Source: Asanoa hainanensis
Lineage (GTDB): Bacteria > Actinomycetota > Actinomycetes > Mycobacteriales > Micromonosporaceae
DNA length: 64,000 nucleotides
NCBI RefSeq assembly: GCF_900188485.1
Contig: NZ_FZPH01000012.1
Location: 124,001 to 188,000 of the forward strand
Reading direction: 5' to 3'
The notes under the pieces are model-generated. The model saw nothing but the letters and a program-made list of their open reading frames with translations, made no database searches and had not been told where the DNA came from. Made by a program: the position numbers and the translations under genes. Shown here piece by piece: positions 48,260 through 56,811 of the stretch; position 1 is the first letter of the stretch; every line of letters begins with the position of its first letter.

Positions 48260-49111
48260 TCAGGTCATGTCGAGCTGGCTCAGGGCGCCCGCGGCGACGT
48301 TGGCCGCCAGGTGCTCGGCGTTGCCGGTGCCGGGGATGAGCAGCACGTTCGGGGAGTGCTGGAGCAGCCAGGCGAGGCCGACCTGGGCGGGGGTGGCACC
48401 CAGGTCGGCCGCCGTCTTCAGGACGCGCGGTTCCTCGGTCACCTTCGGCAGGCCGGGAGAGGCGCCGCCGAGGGGGTAGAAGGGCACCCACGCGATGCCC
48501 TCGGCCAGGCAGAGGTGCAGCAGGTCCTCGTGGTCGCGCTGCAGCAGGCTGTAGGAGTTCTGGACGGCCGCGATGCCGGCCGGGATCGCGCGCTTGAGCC
48601 CGTCGAGGTCGACGGCACTGAGCCCGATCGCCCCGATCGTGCCCTCGTCGCGCATCGCCACCAGCGCGGCGAGTTGGTCGTCGAGGTCGACCACCTGGCT
48701 GTCGTCGAGCGGCATCCGGGCGCCGACGTCGAACCGGCGCAGGTACACCACCGGCAGGTGGTCGACGCCAAGGCTGTGCAGGTTGTCCTGCACGCTGGCG
48801 CGCAGGTCGGCGGGCCGCTGGGCGGGACGCATCGGGAAACGACCGCCCGGGTCGGGGTCCATGCCGACCTTGGTCGCGACGACGACGCTGTCGGCGGGCC
48901 GCAGCGCGTCGCGGACGAGCCCGTTGACGAAGCCGGCGGCGTAGACGTGGGCGGTGTCGACGTGGTCGACGCCGAGCTCGAAGGCACGGCGCAACAACGC
49001 GACGGCGGCGGGGCGATCGTCGCGCAGGCGGGCGAGCTGCATGGCTCCGTACCCGATGCGGGAGACGTCGTGGGCGGCGAGGCGGCCGATGCCGCCGGGG
49101 CGGTTCTTCAT
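48260..49111 (-). CDS. Aldo/keto reductase lacking the tetrad His
   Basis: 283-aa NADPH-dependent TIM-barrel reductase. Catalytic residues Asp52 and Tyr57 (HVDTAHVYAAG) and Lys81 (VVATKVGM) are present. The fourth tetrad residue, normally His in a YLLH-type strand, is Arg (VVYLRRFD), as I recall in a known subgroup of oxidoreductases. AGGAG precedes the ATG at 49111. It follows the TetR gene by 13 bases and is followed by the patatin gene after 10, so it is the second gene of the operon. Confidence 0.87.
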   Translation of the reverse strand: MKNRPGGIGRLAAHDVSRIGYGAMQLARLRDDRPAAVALLRRAFELGVDHVDTAHVYAAGFVNGLVRDALRPADSVVVATKVGMDPDPGGRFPMRPAQRPADLRASVQDNLHSLGVDHLPVVYLRRFDVGARMPLDDSQVVDLDDQLAALVAMRDEGTIGAIGLSAVDLDGLKRAIPAGIAAVQNSYSLLQRDHEDLLHLCLAEGIAWVPFYPLGGASPGLPKVTEEPRVLKTAADLGATPAQVGLAWLLQHSPNVLLIPGTGNAEHLAANVAAGALSQLDMT

Positions 49112-49124
49112 TGTGTGCTCCTGG

Positions 49125-49700
49125 TCAACTGATGGCGTCGATGGCCGCGTCGTCGATGGCGGCCGGCGCGCCGAGCGCGGCGCGGACGAGGTGGGCCTGG
49201 TAGGCGGCGACGAGCTGGTCGGCGAGCCGTTCGGCCCGCGGGCCGGCGTCGGACGGTGCGAGGTCCTTCGTCGTGACGAGCCACTGCGCGCAGCTGTCCC
49301 GGAACAGACCCCGAATCCGGTCGATCATCGCCACCACGACGTCGTGTATGGCGGGATCGGTGGTGGCCTCACCCCAGGCCTGGAGGGCGACGCGCGCGTC
49401 GTCGCGCTCGGTCGCGGCGGCGAGGTGGGCGATCACCTGCGCGGGGCTCGGCGGCCGGGTGCCGGTGGCGTACGCGGCCAGGATCGCGGCCCGGCGATCC
49501 ATCACGTCCTGGACGACAGCGAGGACGATCTCGGCCTTGCTGCTGTAGTGCGCGTAGATCGAGCCGGCGGACAGCCCGGACTCCGCGGTGATGTCGGCGA
49601 CGGAGGTGCGCTCCATGCCGTTGCGCACGAAACACCGCCGAGCGGCCTCGACGATCTGGTCGCGCCGCAACCGACTACGCGCCTCGGTCAACTTGGGCAC
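49125..49700 (-). CDS. TetR-family regulator heading the lipid/glycosyl operon
   Basis: 191-aa repressor-type protein. The helix-turn-helix is at about residues 9-55 (RLRRDQIVEAARRCFVRNG, TSVADITAESGLSAGSIYAHY). The C-terminal ligand domain resembles the group with AWGEATTDPAIHDVVV. Start: GTG at 49700, with a perfect GAGGAGG five bases before it; the frame is open to 49763 but that extension is not coding-like. It is the first gene of a seven-gene operon and probably regulates itself and the enzymes after it. Confidence 0.85.
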   Translation of the reverse strand: MPKLTEARSRLRRDQIVEAARRCFVRNGMERTSVADITAESGLSAGSIYAHYSSKAEIVLAVVQDVMDRRAAILAAYATGTRPPSPAQVIAHLAAATERDDARVALQAWGEATTDPAIHDVVVAMIDRIRGLFRDSCAQWLVTTKDLAPSDAGPRAERLADQLVAAYQAHLVRAALGAPAAIDDAAIDAIS

Positions 49701-49845
49701 GGCGACCTCCTCAACCAAACAGAACGACCCCTCCGTTAGCGAGCATACAAACAGAAGGGCCATCTTGTTTAGTGGTGGTGGTCACACCTGGGGTCGAGTC
49801 CCGTCCAAGCGTGGCAAGGTAGAGCGTCGAATATGCTGTTGGTGC

Positions 49846-49851
49846 TATATT
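49846..49851 (+). promoter_or_regulatory. Candidate -10 element for a leaderless toxin gene
   Basis: TATATT lies 6 bases before the GTG start at 49858, with no ribosome binding site. The surrounding 50 bases are AT-rich relative to the window. Confidence 0.45.
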
Positions 49852-49857
49852 GGTTAG

Positions 49858-50253
49858 GTGCTGATCGACTGGTCGAGTGAGTTCAACACGTGGCTTACCC
49901 AGCTTGAGGGCCGAGCGAGCGATGGGGACGCGCGGGCGCTAGCTCAACTCGATCTTGTCAACGCGCAACTGGAATACCTGCAGGATCTCAAAGAGCCGCC
50001 AACTGATGACACGCCGACATTGCGACGGGTCCGACAATCCGGCAAGTACCTCGTCTGGCGGATCTCGCACCCGTTCCGAGAAGGCATCGCGATACGCCTG
50101 ATCGTCTGGTTCCCGCCCGACGCACCACCGATGATCGTCCTGTTTGCCAACGACAAGGCACAGATGGGCGACGTGTTCTACAGCAGCGTCGGCAGCCGCG
50201 CCGACCAGGTGATCGCGGCCTACCTCAGATTGACCGATGGAGGCGTCCGATGA
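49858..50253 (+). CDS. HigB/RelE-type toxin
   Basis: 131-aa protein of the phage-derived Gp49-like/HigB toxin family, which belongs to the RelE/ParE fold of ribosome-dependent mRNA interferases. Features: WLTQLEGRASDGDARALAQLDLVNAQLEYL (helices), PTLRRVRQSGKYLVWRISHP and IRLIVWFPPDAPPMIVLFANDKA (core strands with basic residues). The toxin gene precedes the antitoxin and overlaps it by 4 bases, the usual HigBA order. GC content and codon use are visibly lower than in the neighbours, consistent with horizontal acquisition. Confidence 0.82.
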   Translation: MLIDWSSEFNTWLTQLEGRASDGDARALAQLDLVNAQLEYLQDLKEPPTDDTPTLRRVRQSGKYLVWRISHPFREGIAIRLIVWFPPDAPPMIVLFANDKAQMGDVFYSSVGSRADQVIAAYLRLTDGGVR

Positions 50254-50627
50254 CTAGCCAGCCCACTGACCCTGAGGCCACCACGTTTGTTGGCACCGAA
50301 GCCACACAGGAACGAATCGCTCGCTTGCGATCACGACGTGGTGCAGCCGAGCGCGTCGACAGCATTCGCGTCGAGATGGCTGAAGCGGATAGGACCTATG
50401 CTGAGAACCTCGCTGCAGTGCGTAAGGCAGCGGATCTCACGCAGGTTGAGCTAGCAAGAGCCATGGGCGTTGCGCAGTCGGAGATCAGCCGCATCGAAAG
50501 CCGCCCGGACATGCTGCTATCCACGCTTGCCGGCTATCTGGCCGCGGCCGGCGACAATCCGAGGGTCGTCGTCACCATCGCCGGACACGACATCGAAATA
50601 AACCTCACGCCGTTAATTAGGCACTGA
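50250..50627 (+). CDS. HigA-type XRE antitoxin
   Basis: 125-aa antitoxin and likely repressor of its own operon. The helix-turn-helix lies in the centre at about residues 50-95 (NLAAVRKAADLTQVELARAMGV, then SEISRIESRPDMLLSTLAGYLAA), with an N-terminal helical part that should neutralise the toxin. The ATG overlaps the toxin stop (ATGA). Lower GC and more relaxed codon use than neighbouring genes. The convergent GH42 gene ends 7 bases after its stop. Confidence 0.83.
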   Translation: MTSQPTDPEATTFVGTEATQERIARLRSRRGAAERVDSIRVEMAEADRTYAENLAAVRKAADLTQVELARAMGVAQSEISRIESRPDMLLSTLAGYLAAAGDNPRVVVTIAGHDIEINLTPLIRH

Positions 50628-50634
50628 CGATTGG

Positions 50635-52614
50635 CTACGCCTCCACGTCCGGAAGCACGCGGCCCGAGCGGGCCGGGACCGTGACGGGGTCGCCGGCGAG
50701 GGTGGCTTTCTGGTCCTCGGCGGTCCAGTTGACGGCGACCACGACCCGCGTGCCCGACGGCAGGGTGAGGACGCGGTGGATCAGACCCGGTGTCGGGTCG
50801 GACCAGGTGAGAATCCGCTGGTGTGTCGGTGCGAGCAGCGCGGTCAGAGTCGACCTCGTGCTCGCGTCGCGGGTCTGGGCATACGCGAGCGACGGGTACG
50901 TCGCGACCAGCACCGCGCCTCCCCGGCGCACGATTCCCGGCGTGCCGTCGTCGAAGGTGGCCAGCACGTCGCCGCCAGCTACCGTCAGGGTTTCCCGTTG
51001 CCAGGCACCCCTCAGCCCACCCACCTCGACCTCGGTGGCGATGTCGGCGTCGACCTGCCGGGCGCCGAACAGCTCGGCCAGGCCCGCGCCCGGCACCGAG
51101 GGGCGGCGCCAGCCGAGGTCGTCGTGTTCGCCGGGCGCCGCCTCGGACAGCAGCGTCCCACCACGGTGGACGAACGCCTTGAGCTTTGCCGCCAGCGGCG
51201 AGCCGGCCACCGACGGCATAGGCCAGTAGAGGGACTCGATGTGGTCGGGAACACCGGCGTCGGCGATGCGGTCCGCGTGCAGCACCTCGACCGGCAGGTC
51301 GGCGTCGAGCAGCAGGCGGTAGGCGCCCAGGACCGCGTCGCGGTACAGGTTCATTGTGCGGTCCGTCGCGAACGCGTGCAGGGCCGAGGCCCGTGACACC
51401 AGTAGGCCGATCGAGCCGGGGGCCGCGACCGCACCCTCCAGCGACCGCGTGGCCGCGGCGAACGCCGACGCCGCCGCGACCCGCGGGGTCAGTGAGCCGT
51501 CGGGTGTGCACAGGCCGTAGCCCGGCGACTCCGGGCCCAGCAGCTCCGGACGCCACTGCCAGAAGACTACGCCCGATGCTCCGGAGGCCAGGGCGTTCCA
51601 CATCCACAGGGCGACCGTCGACGGGTCCGGGTGTGGTGTGCTGCGTGGGCCGTCCCGCCGGCCGCGGCCGCCCTGGAGCTCTGCCTGCCAGAACGGCTTG
51701 CCCACTGCCGCGCCGCGGGCCGTGTCGAGGTTGAAGAAGTGCTCGACGTGGTCGTCGCCCATCAGCCAGGTCGGGAAGCTCGACGTGCCGAAGATATCCA
51801 CAGTGGAGGCCAGTGCGTACTCGTCCAGGGTGTGCGTCGCGAGTTGGCCCGTGAAGCCGCTCAGCGCCACGTGCGTCATCACCGGGTGCTCCGGATCGGC
51901 GGCTCGGACGACCGCGCACCGTCGGTCCAGCCACGAGGTCAAAGTGCGGAACCAGTGCCCACGCCAGTCCAGCATGTCGGGCACGGCCTCGAAGACGCGG
52001 GGCGGCTCCGCCTGGTCCCACGACGAGAACCGCCGCGCCCACGCCGCGTTCAGTGCGTCCAGTGAGCCGTAGCGCTCCCGCAGCCCGGCCACGAACGCCG
52101 CCACCGAGGCGTCGCAGTAGCAGTAGAGCCGGTCCGGGAAATACGACGCGGGTTCGAGGTGCGGCTCGTTCCACACGTCCCAGACCCGCAGCGCCGGATG
52201 GTCGCGATAGCGCTCGACCACGGCCGTGAGGAACGCCGACGCGGCGTCAGCGACCCCGGGGTTGTCGAAGCACAACCCCGGCCAGCCCCCGCCGGGCGTG
52301 TTCATCGCGGCCGTCAGTCGTACCACCCGCTGATCTTGATCTTGGTAATGCGCCGACGGGTGTGCTGCGGCGAGCCAGTAGGGCGCGTTCTCCAGGATCG
52401 TGTTGACGACCACCCCGAGGCCCGCCCGGTGAGCGAGGTCGAAGAGCGTGTCGAGGTCGTCGAAGTCAATCGCTCCCGGGGTCGGCTGCATCCACGACCA
52501 GCACGCCCACAGCTTGACGGTGTCGAATCCCGCCTCCCGCATCCGCCGCAGGTCCCGCTCCCAGTCGTCGCGGGGCGGGTTCGGTGGACGGTAGTACTGC
52601 GCTCCGACGATCAT
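50635..52614 (-). CDS. GH42 beta-galactosidase-like glycosidase
   Basis: 659-aa cytoplasmic glycosidase of GH42, full family length. The TIM barrel begins at once (GAQYYRPPNPPRDDWERDL). The acid/base is Glu150 in VWDVWNEPH; the nucleophile is Glu312 in FWQAELQGG. A trimerisation domain (about 395-590) and a small C-terminal beta domain follow. There is no signal peptide, so it acts on imported oligosaccharide. The ATG overlaps the permease stop (ATGA). The substrate may be a beta-galactoside or beta-glycoside; the four dehydrogenases in the operon suggest a modified or unusual sugar. Confidence 0.9.
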   Translation of the reverse strand: MIVGAQYYRPPNPPRDDWERDLRRMREAGFDTVKLWACWSWMQPTPGAIDFDDLDTLFDLAHRAGLGVVVNTILENAPYWLAAAHPSAHYQDQDQRVVRLTAAMNTPGGGWPGLCFDNPGVADAASAFLTAVVERYRDHPALRVWDVWNEPHLEPASYFPDRLYCYCDASVAAFVAGLRERYGSLDALNAAWARRFSSWDQAEPPRVFEAVPDMLDWRGHWFRTLTSWLDRRCAVVRAADPEHPVMTHVALSGFTGQLATHTLDEYALASTVDIFGTSSFPTWLMGDDHVEHFFNLDTARGAAVGKPFWQAELQGGRGRRDGPRSTPHPDPSTVALWMWNALASGASGVVFWQWRPELLGPESPGYGLCTPDGSLTPRVAAASAFAAATRSLEGAVAAPGSIGLLVSRASALHAFATDRTMNLYRDAVLGAYRLLLDADLPVEVLHADRIADAGVPDHIESLYWPMPSVAGSPLAAKLKAFVHRGGTLLSEAAPGEHDDLGWRRPSVPGAGLAELFGARQVDADIATEVEVGGLRGAWQRETLTVAGGDVLATFDDGTPGIVRRGGAVLVATYPSLAYAQTRDASTRSTLTALLAPTHQRILTWSDPTPGLIHRVLTLPSGTRVVVAVNWTAEDQKATLAGDPVTVPARSGRVLPDVEA

Positions 52615-53426
52615 CCCTTCACCGCCCCGAAAGTGAGGCCCCGCACCAGGAAGCGCTGCGCGGCCAAGCCAAGAACAAAGACCGGGATCAGCGCGAGTAC
52701 GGCCGCCGCCGAGCTGCCGCCCCAGTCCACCGACACCGTGCCGATGAAGCTCGCGACGCCGATCGGCACCGTCTGGGTGTCGCGGCCCGAGAGCACCAGC
52801 GCGAACAGGAACTCGTTCCAGGAGAACAGCAGGCACAGCACCGCGGTCGCGGCCAGGCCCGGCGCGGTCAGCGGCAGGGCCACGCGCCAGAACGCGCCGA
52901 ACCGGCCCGAGCCGTCGACGAGCGCGGCCTCCTCCAGGTCCGGTGGCAGCTCCTCGAAGAACGACCGCATCATCCAGATGACGATCGGCAGGTTGAACGT
53001 GGTGTGCGCGGCGATCAGCGCGAAGTAGGTGCCCAGCAGGGAAGCGCGCTGGAAGATGACGTACATCGGCACGACGAGCGCGACCGCCGGCACCATGCGG
53101 GTGAACAGGATCCCGCCCGCCCACAGCTCGCGTCCGCGGATCGGCAGGCGGGCCAACGCGTACGCGGCCGGCACCCCGACCGCCAGCGACAGCGCGGTGC
53201 TGCCGAGCGCGACCAGCGTGCTGTTGACGAGGAACGACGAGAACTCCAGGTCGCCGAGCACCTTGGCGTAGTTGTCGAGCGTCGGCGTGAAGACGAGCTT
53301 CAAGGACGGGGTGAAGATGTCCGACGGCACCTTCAGGGAGTTGACGACCACGGCCGCGATCGGCACGAGGACGACGAGCAGGAACACGACGACGATGGCG
53401 TACGACGCGACCCTCCAGCGGTTCAC
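52611..53426 (-). CDS. Sugar ABC transporter permease (MalG type), GH42 operon
   Basis: 271-aa inner-membrane permease with six helices. The EAA motif is EEAALVDGSGRFGAFWRVALP. It starts with ATG at 53426 overlapping the MalF-type permease by 4 bases and ends overlapping GH42. Together with its partner it imports the substrate of the operon. Confidence 0.9.
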   Translation of the reverse strand: MNRWRVASYAIVVVFLLVVLVPIAAVVVNSLKVPSDIFTPSLKLVFTPTLDNYAKVLGDLEFSSFLVNSTLVALGSTALSLAVGVPAAYALARLPIRGRELWAGGILFTRMVPAVALVVPMYVIFQRASLLGTYFALIAAHTTFNLPIVIWMMRSFFEELPPDLEEAALVDGSGRFGAFWRVALPLTAPGLAATAVLCLLFSWNEFLFALVLSGRDTQTVPIGVASFIGTVSVDWGGSSAAAVLALIPVFVLGLAAQRFLVRGLTFGAVKG

Positions 53427-54352
53427 AACGCCTCCCGCCTACGCAACAGTCTGATGTAGATGCCAGAGATGACCAGGACCGTGACGAGGATGAAGACGCT
53501 CAGCGCCATCGCGTACCCCATGTCGAAGTAGGAGAATCCCGTCCGGTAGGTGTAGAGCCCGATCGTCTCCGTCGACAGGCCCGGGCCGCCCTTGGTCAGG
53601 ACGAAGACCGTGTCGAAGATGCGGTACGTGTCCATCGTGCGGAACAGCAGGATCAGCAGGATCTGCGGGACGATCGCGGGGATCACGATGCTGCGCAGGA
53701 TGCGCAGGTGGCCGGCGCCGTCGACGCGGGCCGCCTCGAACTGTTCCTCGTTGATGGCGAGCATTCCGGCGTGCATGATCAAGACGACGAACGGGGTCCA
53801 CTGCCAGACGTCGACCACGATCAGGGCCGGCAGTGCGAGACCCGACGAGCCGAACCAGCCGATCCCGCTGGGCAGCCCGACCGCGCCGCTGAACTGGGAC
53901 ACCAGGCCGAACTGCGGGTCGAGCAGGTAGCGCCAGAGCAGGGCGGTGACGACCGGTGCGATGATCATCGGGAGCAGGATCAGCGCGTTGGCCAGCTTTC
54001 GGCCGCGGGTCATCTCGAACAGCGCCGCCGCGACGACGAAGCCGAGGACGAGCTCGACGCCGATCGCACCGACCACGTAGATCACGGTGTTGACCAGGGC
54101 CCGGCCGACGACCGGGTCGTGCAGGAGGCGCGTGTAGTTGTCGAGGCCGACGAACGGCTTCGGCAGGTTGATCTCGGTGAGCTTCCAGGAGAAGAGCGAG
54201 AGGACCAGCGAGTACGCGAGCGGCAGGATGATCAGAATCGCCAGCACGACCAGCGACGGCGTGAGCATCCCGTACCCGAGTCCGCGTCCGGCCCGCCGGG
54301 GCCGGGCCCGAACCGGAGTCTCCACCGGTCCGGGCCGCGTCAGGGTTTCCAC
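53423..54352 (-). CDS. Sugar ABC transporter permease (MalF type), GH42 operon
   Basis: 309-aa permease. After a basic N-terminus (VRARPRRAGRGLGYG) come six helices, with the EAA loop EAARVDGAGHLRILRSIVIP. I choose the GTG at 54352, which has GGAGGA ten bases upstream at the end of the binding-protein gene; a TTG six codons earlier (54370) has none. No ATPase gene is in the operon. Confidence 0.88.
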   Translation of the reverse strand: METLTRPGPVETPVRARPRRAGRGLGYGMLTPSLVVLAILIILPLAYSLVLSLFSWKLTEINLPKPFVGLDNYTRLLHDPVVGRALVNTVIYVVGAIGVELVLGFVVAAALFEMTRGRKLANALILLPMIIAPVVTALLWRYLLDPQFGLVSQFSGAVGLPSGIGWFGSSGLALPALIVVDVWQWTPFVVLIMHAGMLAINEEQFEAARVDGAGHLRILRSIVIPAIVPQILLILLFRTMDTYRIFDTVFVLTKGGPGLSTETIGLYTYRTGFSYFDMGYAMALSVFILVTVLVISGIYIRLLRRREAL

Positions 54353-54359
54353 CCGAAGA

Positions 54360-55694
54360 TCATCCTCCAAGAGCCGCGGAAACCGCCTCGTACATCACGT
54401 CGGCGGCCTGCTCGGGCGACTTCTTGCCCTGGATCGCCTCCTGCACAGCGAGCTCGATCTGGTCCTGCGCCTTGGGCCAGGAAGCCAGGCTGGGCTGGGG
54501 GTTCGAGGTCGTCAGGGCCTTGTTCATCGCGTCGAGGAACGGCAGCTTCGCCGCGACGTCGGGGTTGGTATAGAAGTCCTTGGTCGCGCCCGCGGTCGCC
54601 GCCGCCACGGCCACCTTCGCCTGCTGGGCGCCGCTGGTGTACCACTGCAGGAACGAGTACGCCGCGTCCTGGTTCTGCGACTTCGCGGCGATGCACCAGT
54701 TCCAGTAGATGAGCTCGCCGGCCGGCTTGTCGGCGGTGAACGCGAGCGGGACGTAGCCCCACTTGCCCGCGGTCGACGACTTGGCCGGGTCTTCCAGGGC
54801 CTGCAACGACGGCGTCGTACTGATGATCATTGCGGACTTGCCCTGCGCCGCCGCGGTCGACGCCTCGTCGACGTGGAAGTTGAGCACGCCGCTGGGCGCG
54901 CTCTTGGCGGCCTTGACGTAGAAGTCGACGGCCTTCGCGGCGGCCGCCTTGTCGAGGGTGTTCCGGCCGTCGGTGCCGTACCACCAGTTGCCCTGCGCGG
55001 TCAGCAACGAGCCCATCACGTCGGCGACCGCTCCACCGCGCTTGCCGGGCAGGGCGATGCCGGCCATTCCGTCCTTGCCGTTGAGCGCGGCCGCGTCGGT
55101 CGCCACCTCGTCGAGCGTCGTCGGCGGCTTGAGGTTGGCCTTCTCGAAGACATCCTTGCGGTACGCGAGGACGATCGTCGAGACGAAGTCCGGCAGGCAG
55201 TACTGCTTGCCGTCGTACTTGCCCTGTTCCAGGACGTTCGGCAGGAACGAGGCGGCGGAGAAGTCGGCCGGGTTGCGCTTGGCGTCGGCGAGCTTGTCGT
55301 CGATCGGGGCGAGATAGCCGGCCTTGGCGAACTCGCCGAACCAGCTCGGGTGCACGTAGAGGATGTCGTACCCGCCGGCGCCCTGCAGCGTCAGCGCCTG
55401 CTTGTCGTGCAGGTTCTCGTAGGGCAGCGCATCGATCTCGAGCTTGCCACCGGTCGCGGTCGACCATTGCGCGGCGGCGTCCTTCTGCCCGCTGGTCCAC
55501 GGGTCTCCGGCCCAGCGCGACAGGACGAGCTTCGCGTCGGGGAACGTGCCCATGGGGCCGCCGGCGGTGGCCGGTGCGGCGTTCGGGTCACCCGAACCGC
55601 CGGAGCCGCCGTCGCCGCCTGAGTTGCACCCGGCCAGCGCGGTCGTGACGACCAGCGCTACCGCCCATCCGGACCATCGCTTTCGCCTTGCCAT
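54360..55694 (-). CDS. Sugar ABC transporter substrate-binding lipoprotein, GH42 operon
   Basis: 444-aa family 1 solute-binding protein. The lipoprotein signal ends in LAGC with Cys23, followed by a Gly/Ser linker (GGDGGSGGSGDP). The mature protein shows the expected features (LSRWAGDPW, YDILYVHPSWF, KSAMIISTTPS). AAGGAG lies about 10 bases before the ATG at 55694. Substrate unknown, presumably the glycoside processed by GH42 and the dehydrogenases. Confidence 0.9.
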   Translation of the reverse strand: MARRKRWSGWAVALVVTTALAGCNSGGDGGSGGSGDPNAAPATAGGPMGTFPDAKLVLSRWAGDPWTSGQKDAAAQWSTATGGKLEIDALPYENLHDKQALTLQGAGGYDILYVHPSWFGEFAKAGYLAPIDDKLADAKRNPADFSAASFLPNVLEQGKYDGKQYCLPDFVSTIVLAYRKDVFEKANLKPPTTLDEVATDAAALNGKDGMAGIALPGKRGGAVADVMGSLLTAQGNWWYGTDGRNTLDKAAAAKAVDFYVKAAKSAPSGVLNFHVDEASTAAAQGKSAMIISTTPSLQALEDPAKSSTAGKWGYVPLAFTADKPAGELIYWNWCIAAKSQNQDAAYSFLQWYTSGAQQAKVAVAAATAGATKDFYTNPDVAAKLPFLDAMNKALTTSNPQPSLASWPKAQDQIELAVQEAIQGKKSPEQAADVMYEAVSAALGG

Positions 55695-55734
55695 TATCCG
55701 AATCTCCTTCCGGGGCTGTGCGTTGTCAACAAGA

Positions 55735-56811
55735 TCACCGGGTGGGTACGGCGCCGCCCCCGTTCGCGGCTGACGCGTAGCCCGCTTCGATGACCCGCAG
55801 GCATTCCAGACCGTCGTCGAGCGTCGGACCGAACGGCCGCAGGCCCTCGCGTACCCGGTGGATGTAGGAAGCGACTTCACGCTTGTAGTGATGGGTGTGC
55901 GGCGGCCACGAGCCGTAGTCGTGGGGTTCCGCCGCGTCGGGTTCGATGTGCGGTGTGGTCCAGCCCCGGTAGAGCGGGTCGTCGCCCGACCGGTAGACCT
56001 CGACGCGGGGGAACGGGTCGGTCGCCCGCATCACCAGCGTCCCTTCGGTGCCGTAGAGCTCCAGGTTGTTGCGCATCCCGATGTCGGCGGCCAGGCTCCA
56101 GACCGTGCCGATCTCACCGAGAGCACCGTTCTCGTAGCGGAGCAGTGCTACCGCGATGTCCTCGCCGTCGAGATCGGGCTTGTGCCGGTTGGCGGTGAAC
56201 GCCGAGACCTCGGTGATGTCGTCGACCAGCCAGCGCAGCAGGTCGACGCCGTGCGAGCCCTCGTCGATCCAGGCGCCGCCACCACCGAGCGCCGGGTCGG
56301 ACATCCACGCGGTCATGTCGGGCGGGCAGCCGATCTCGGCGATGCCCGCGAGGCCGATGAAGCTGCGGGTCAGCAGGATCCGGCCGAGCACACCCGAGTC
56401 GACGATCTTCTTCGCCCGGTCGGCCTCCTTGGAGAACCGGCTGACGAACGCGGCGGTCCCGTCGACGCCCGCCTGCCTGACGGCCGCGGCCATCCGCGTC
56501 GCGTCGGCGACGGAGGTGGCGATCGGCTTCTCGCAGAAGACGTGCTTGCCGGCCTCGGCCGCGGCGACCACCTGGTCGGCGTGTCTCGCGTTCTCGGAGT
56601 GCACCATCACGATGTCGACGTCGTCGCGGGTCATCAGGTCGCGCCAGTCGTCGACGAACGTGTCGACGCCGTGCCGCTGCGCGGCGGCCTTGCCGCGGTC
56701 TTTGTCGTCGTCGGAGATCGCGGTGATCTGGACGCCAGGGAGCTCACTGAGCGCCTTGGCCCGGAACTCCGCGTGTACGTGGGCCCAACTGACCATTCCG
56801 ATCCGGATCAT
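55735..56811 (-). CDS. Gfo/Idh/MocA-family dehydrogenase (copy 4 of the operon)
   Basis: 358-aa NAD(P)-dependent sugar dehydrogenase. The Rossmann N-terminus is unusual, with IRIGMVSWAHVHAEF in place of the common GxGxxG. The catalytic Lys lies in HVFCEKPIA and the catalytic His in DEGSHGVDLLRWL. It overlaps the preceding family member by 4 bases and precedes the binding-protein gene by 40. Enzymes of this family oxidise sugars at ring hydroxyls, inositols or lactones. Four in one operon suggest sequential or alternative oxidation and reduction of one glycoside. Confidence 0.88.
   Translation of the reverse strand: MIRIGMVSWAHVHAEFRAKALSELPGVQITAISDDDKDRGKAAAQRHGVDTFVDDWRDLMTRDDVDIVMVHSENARHADQVVAAAEAGKHVFCEKPIATSVADATRMAAAVRQAGVDGTAAFVSRFSKEADRAKKIVDSGVLGRILLTRSFIGLAGIAEIGCPPDMTAWMSDPALGGGGAWIDEGSHGVDLLRWLVDDITEVSAFTANRHKPDLDGEDIAVALLRYENGALGEIGTVWSLAADIGMRNNLELYGTEGTLVMRATDPFPRVEVYRSGDDPLYRGWTTPHIEPDAAEPHDYGSWPPHTHHYKREVASYIHRVREGLRPFGPTLDDGLECLRVIEAGYASAANGGGAVPTR

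Noticed and set aside
49716-49763. AAACAG...TTGTTT dyad as a TetR operator
   Set aside because: The arms match poorly around ACAAACAGAAGGGCCATCTTGTTTAG and there is no second copy, so I do not list it as a site.
49785-49805. tRNA gene
   Set aside because: Only a T-arm-like segment is present; no anticodon or D arm can be built upstream. It is kept only as a weak hint of an old attachment site.
54138-55622. 494-aa plus-strand frame opposite the binding-protein gene
   Set aside because: It is low-complexity and antisense to a binding protein with a clear lipobox and ribosome site.
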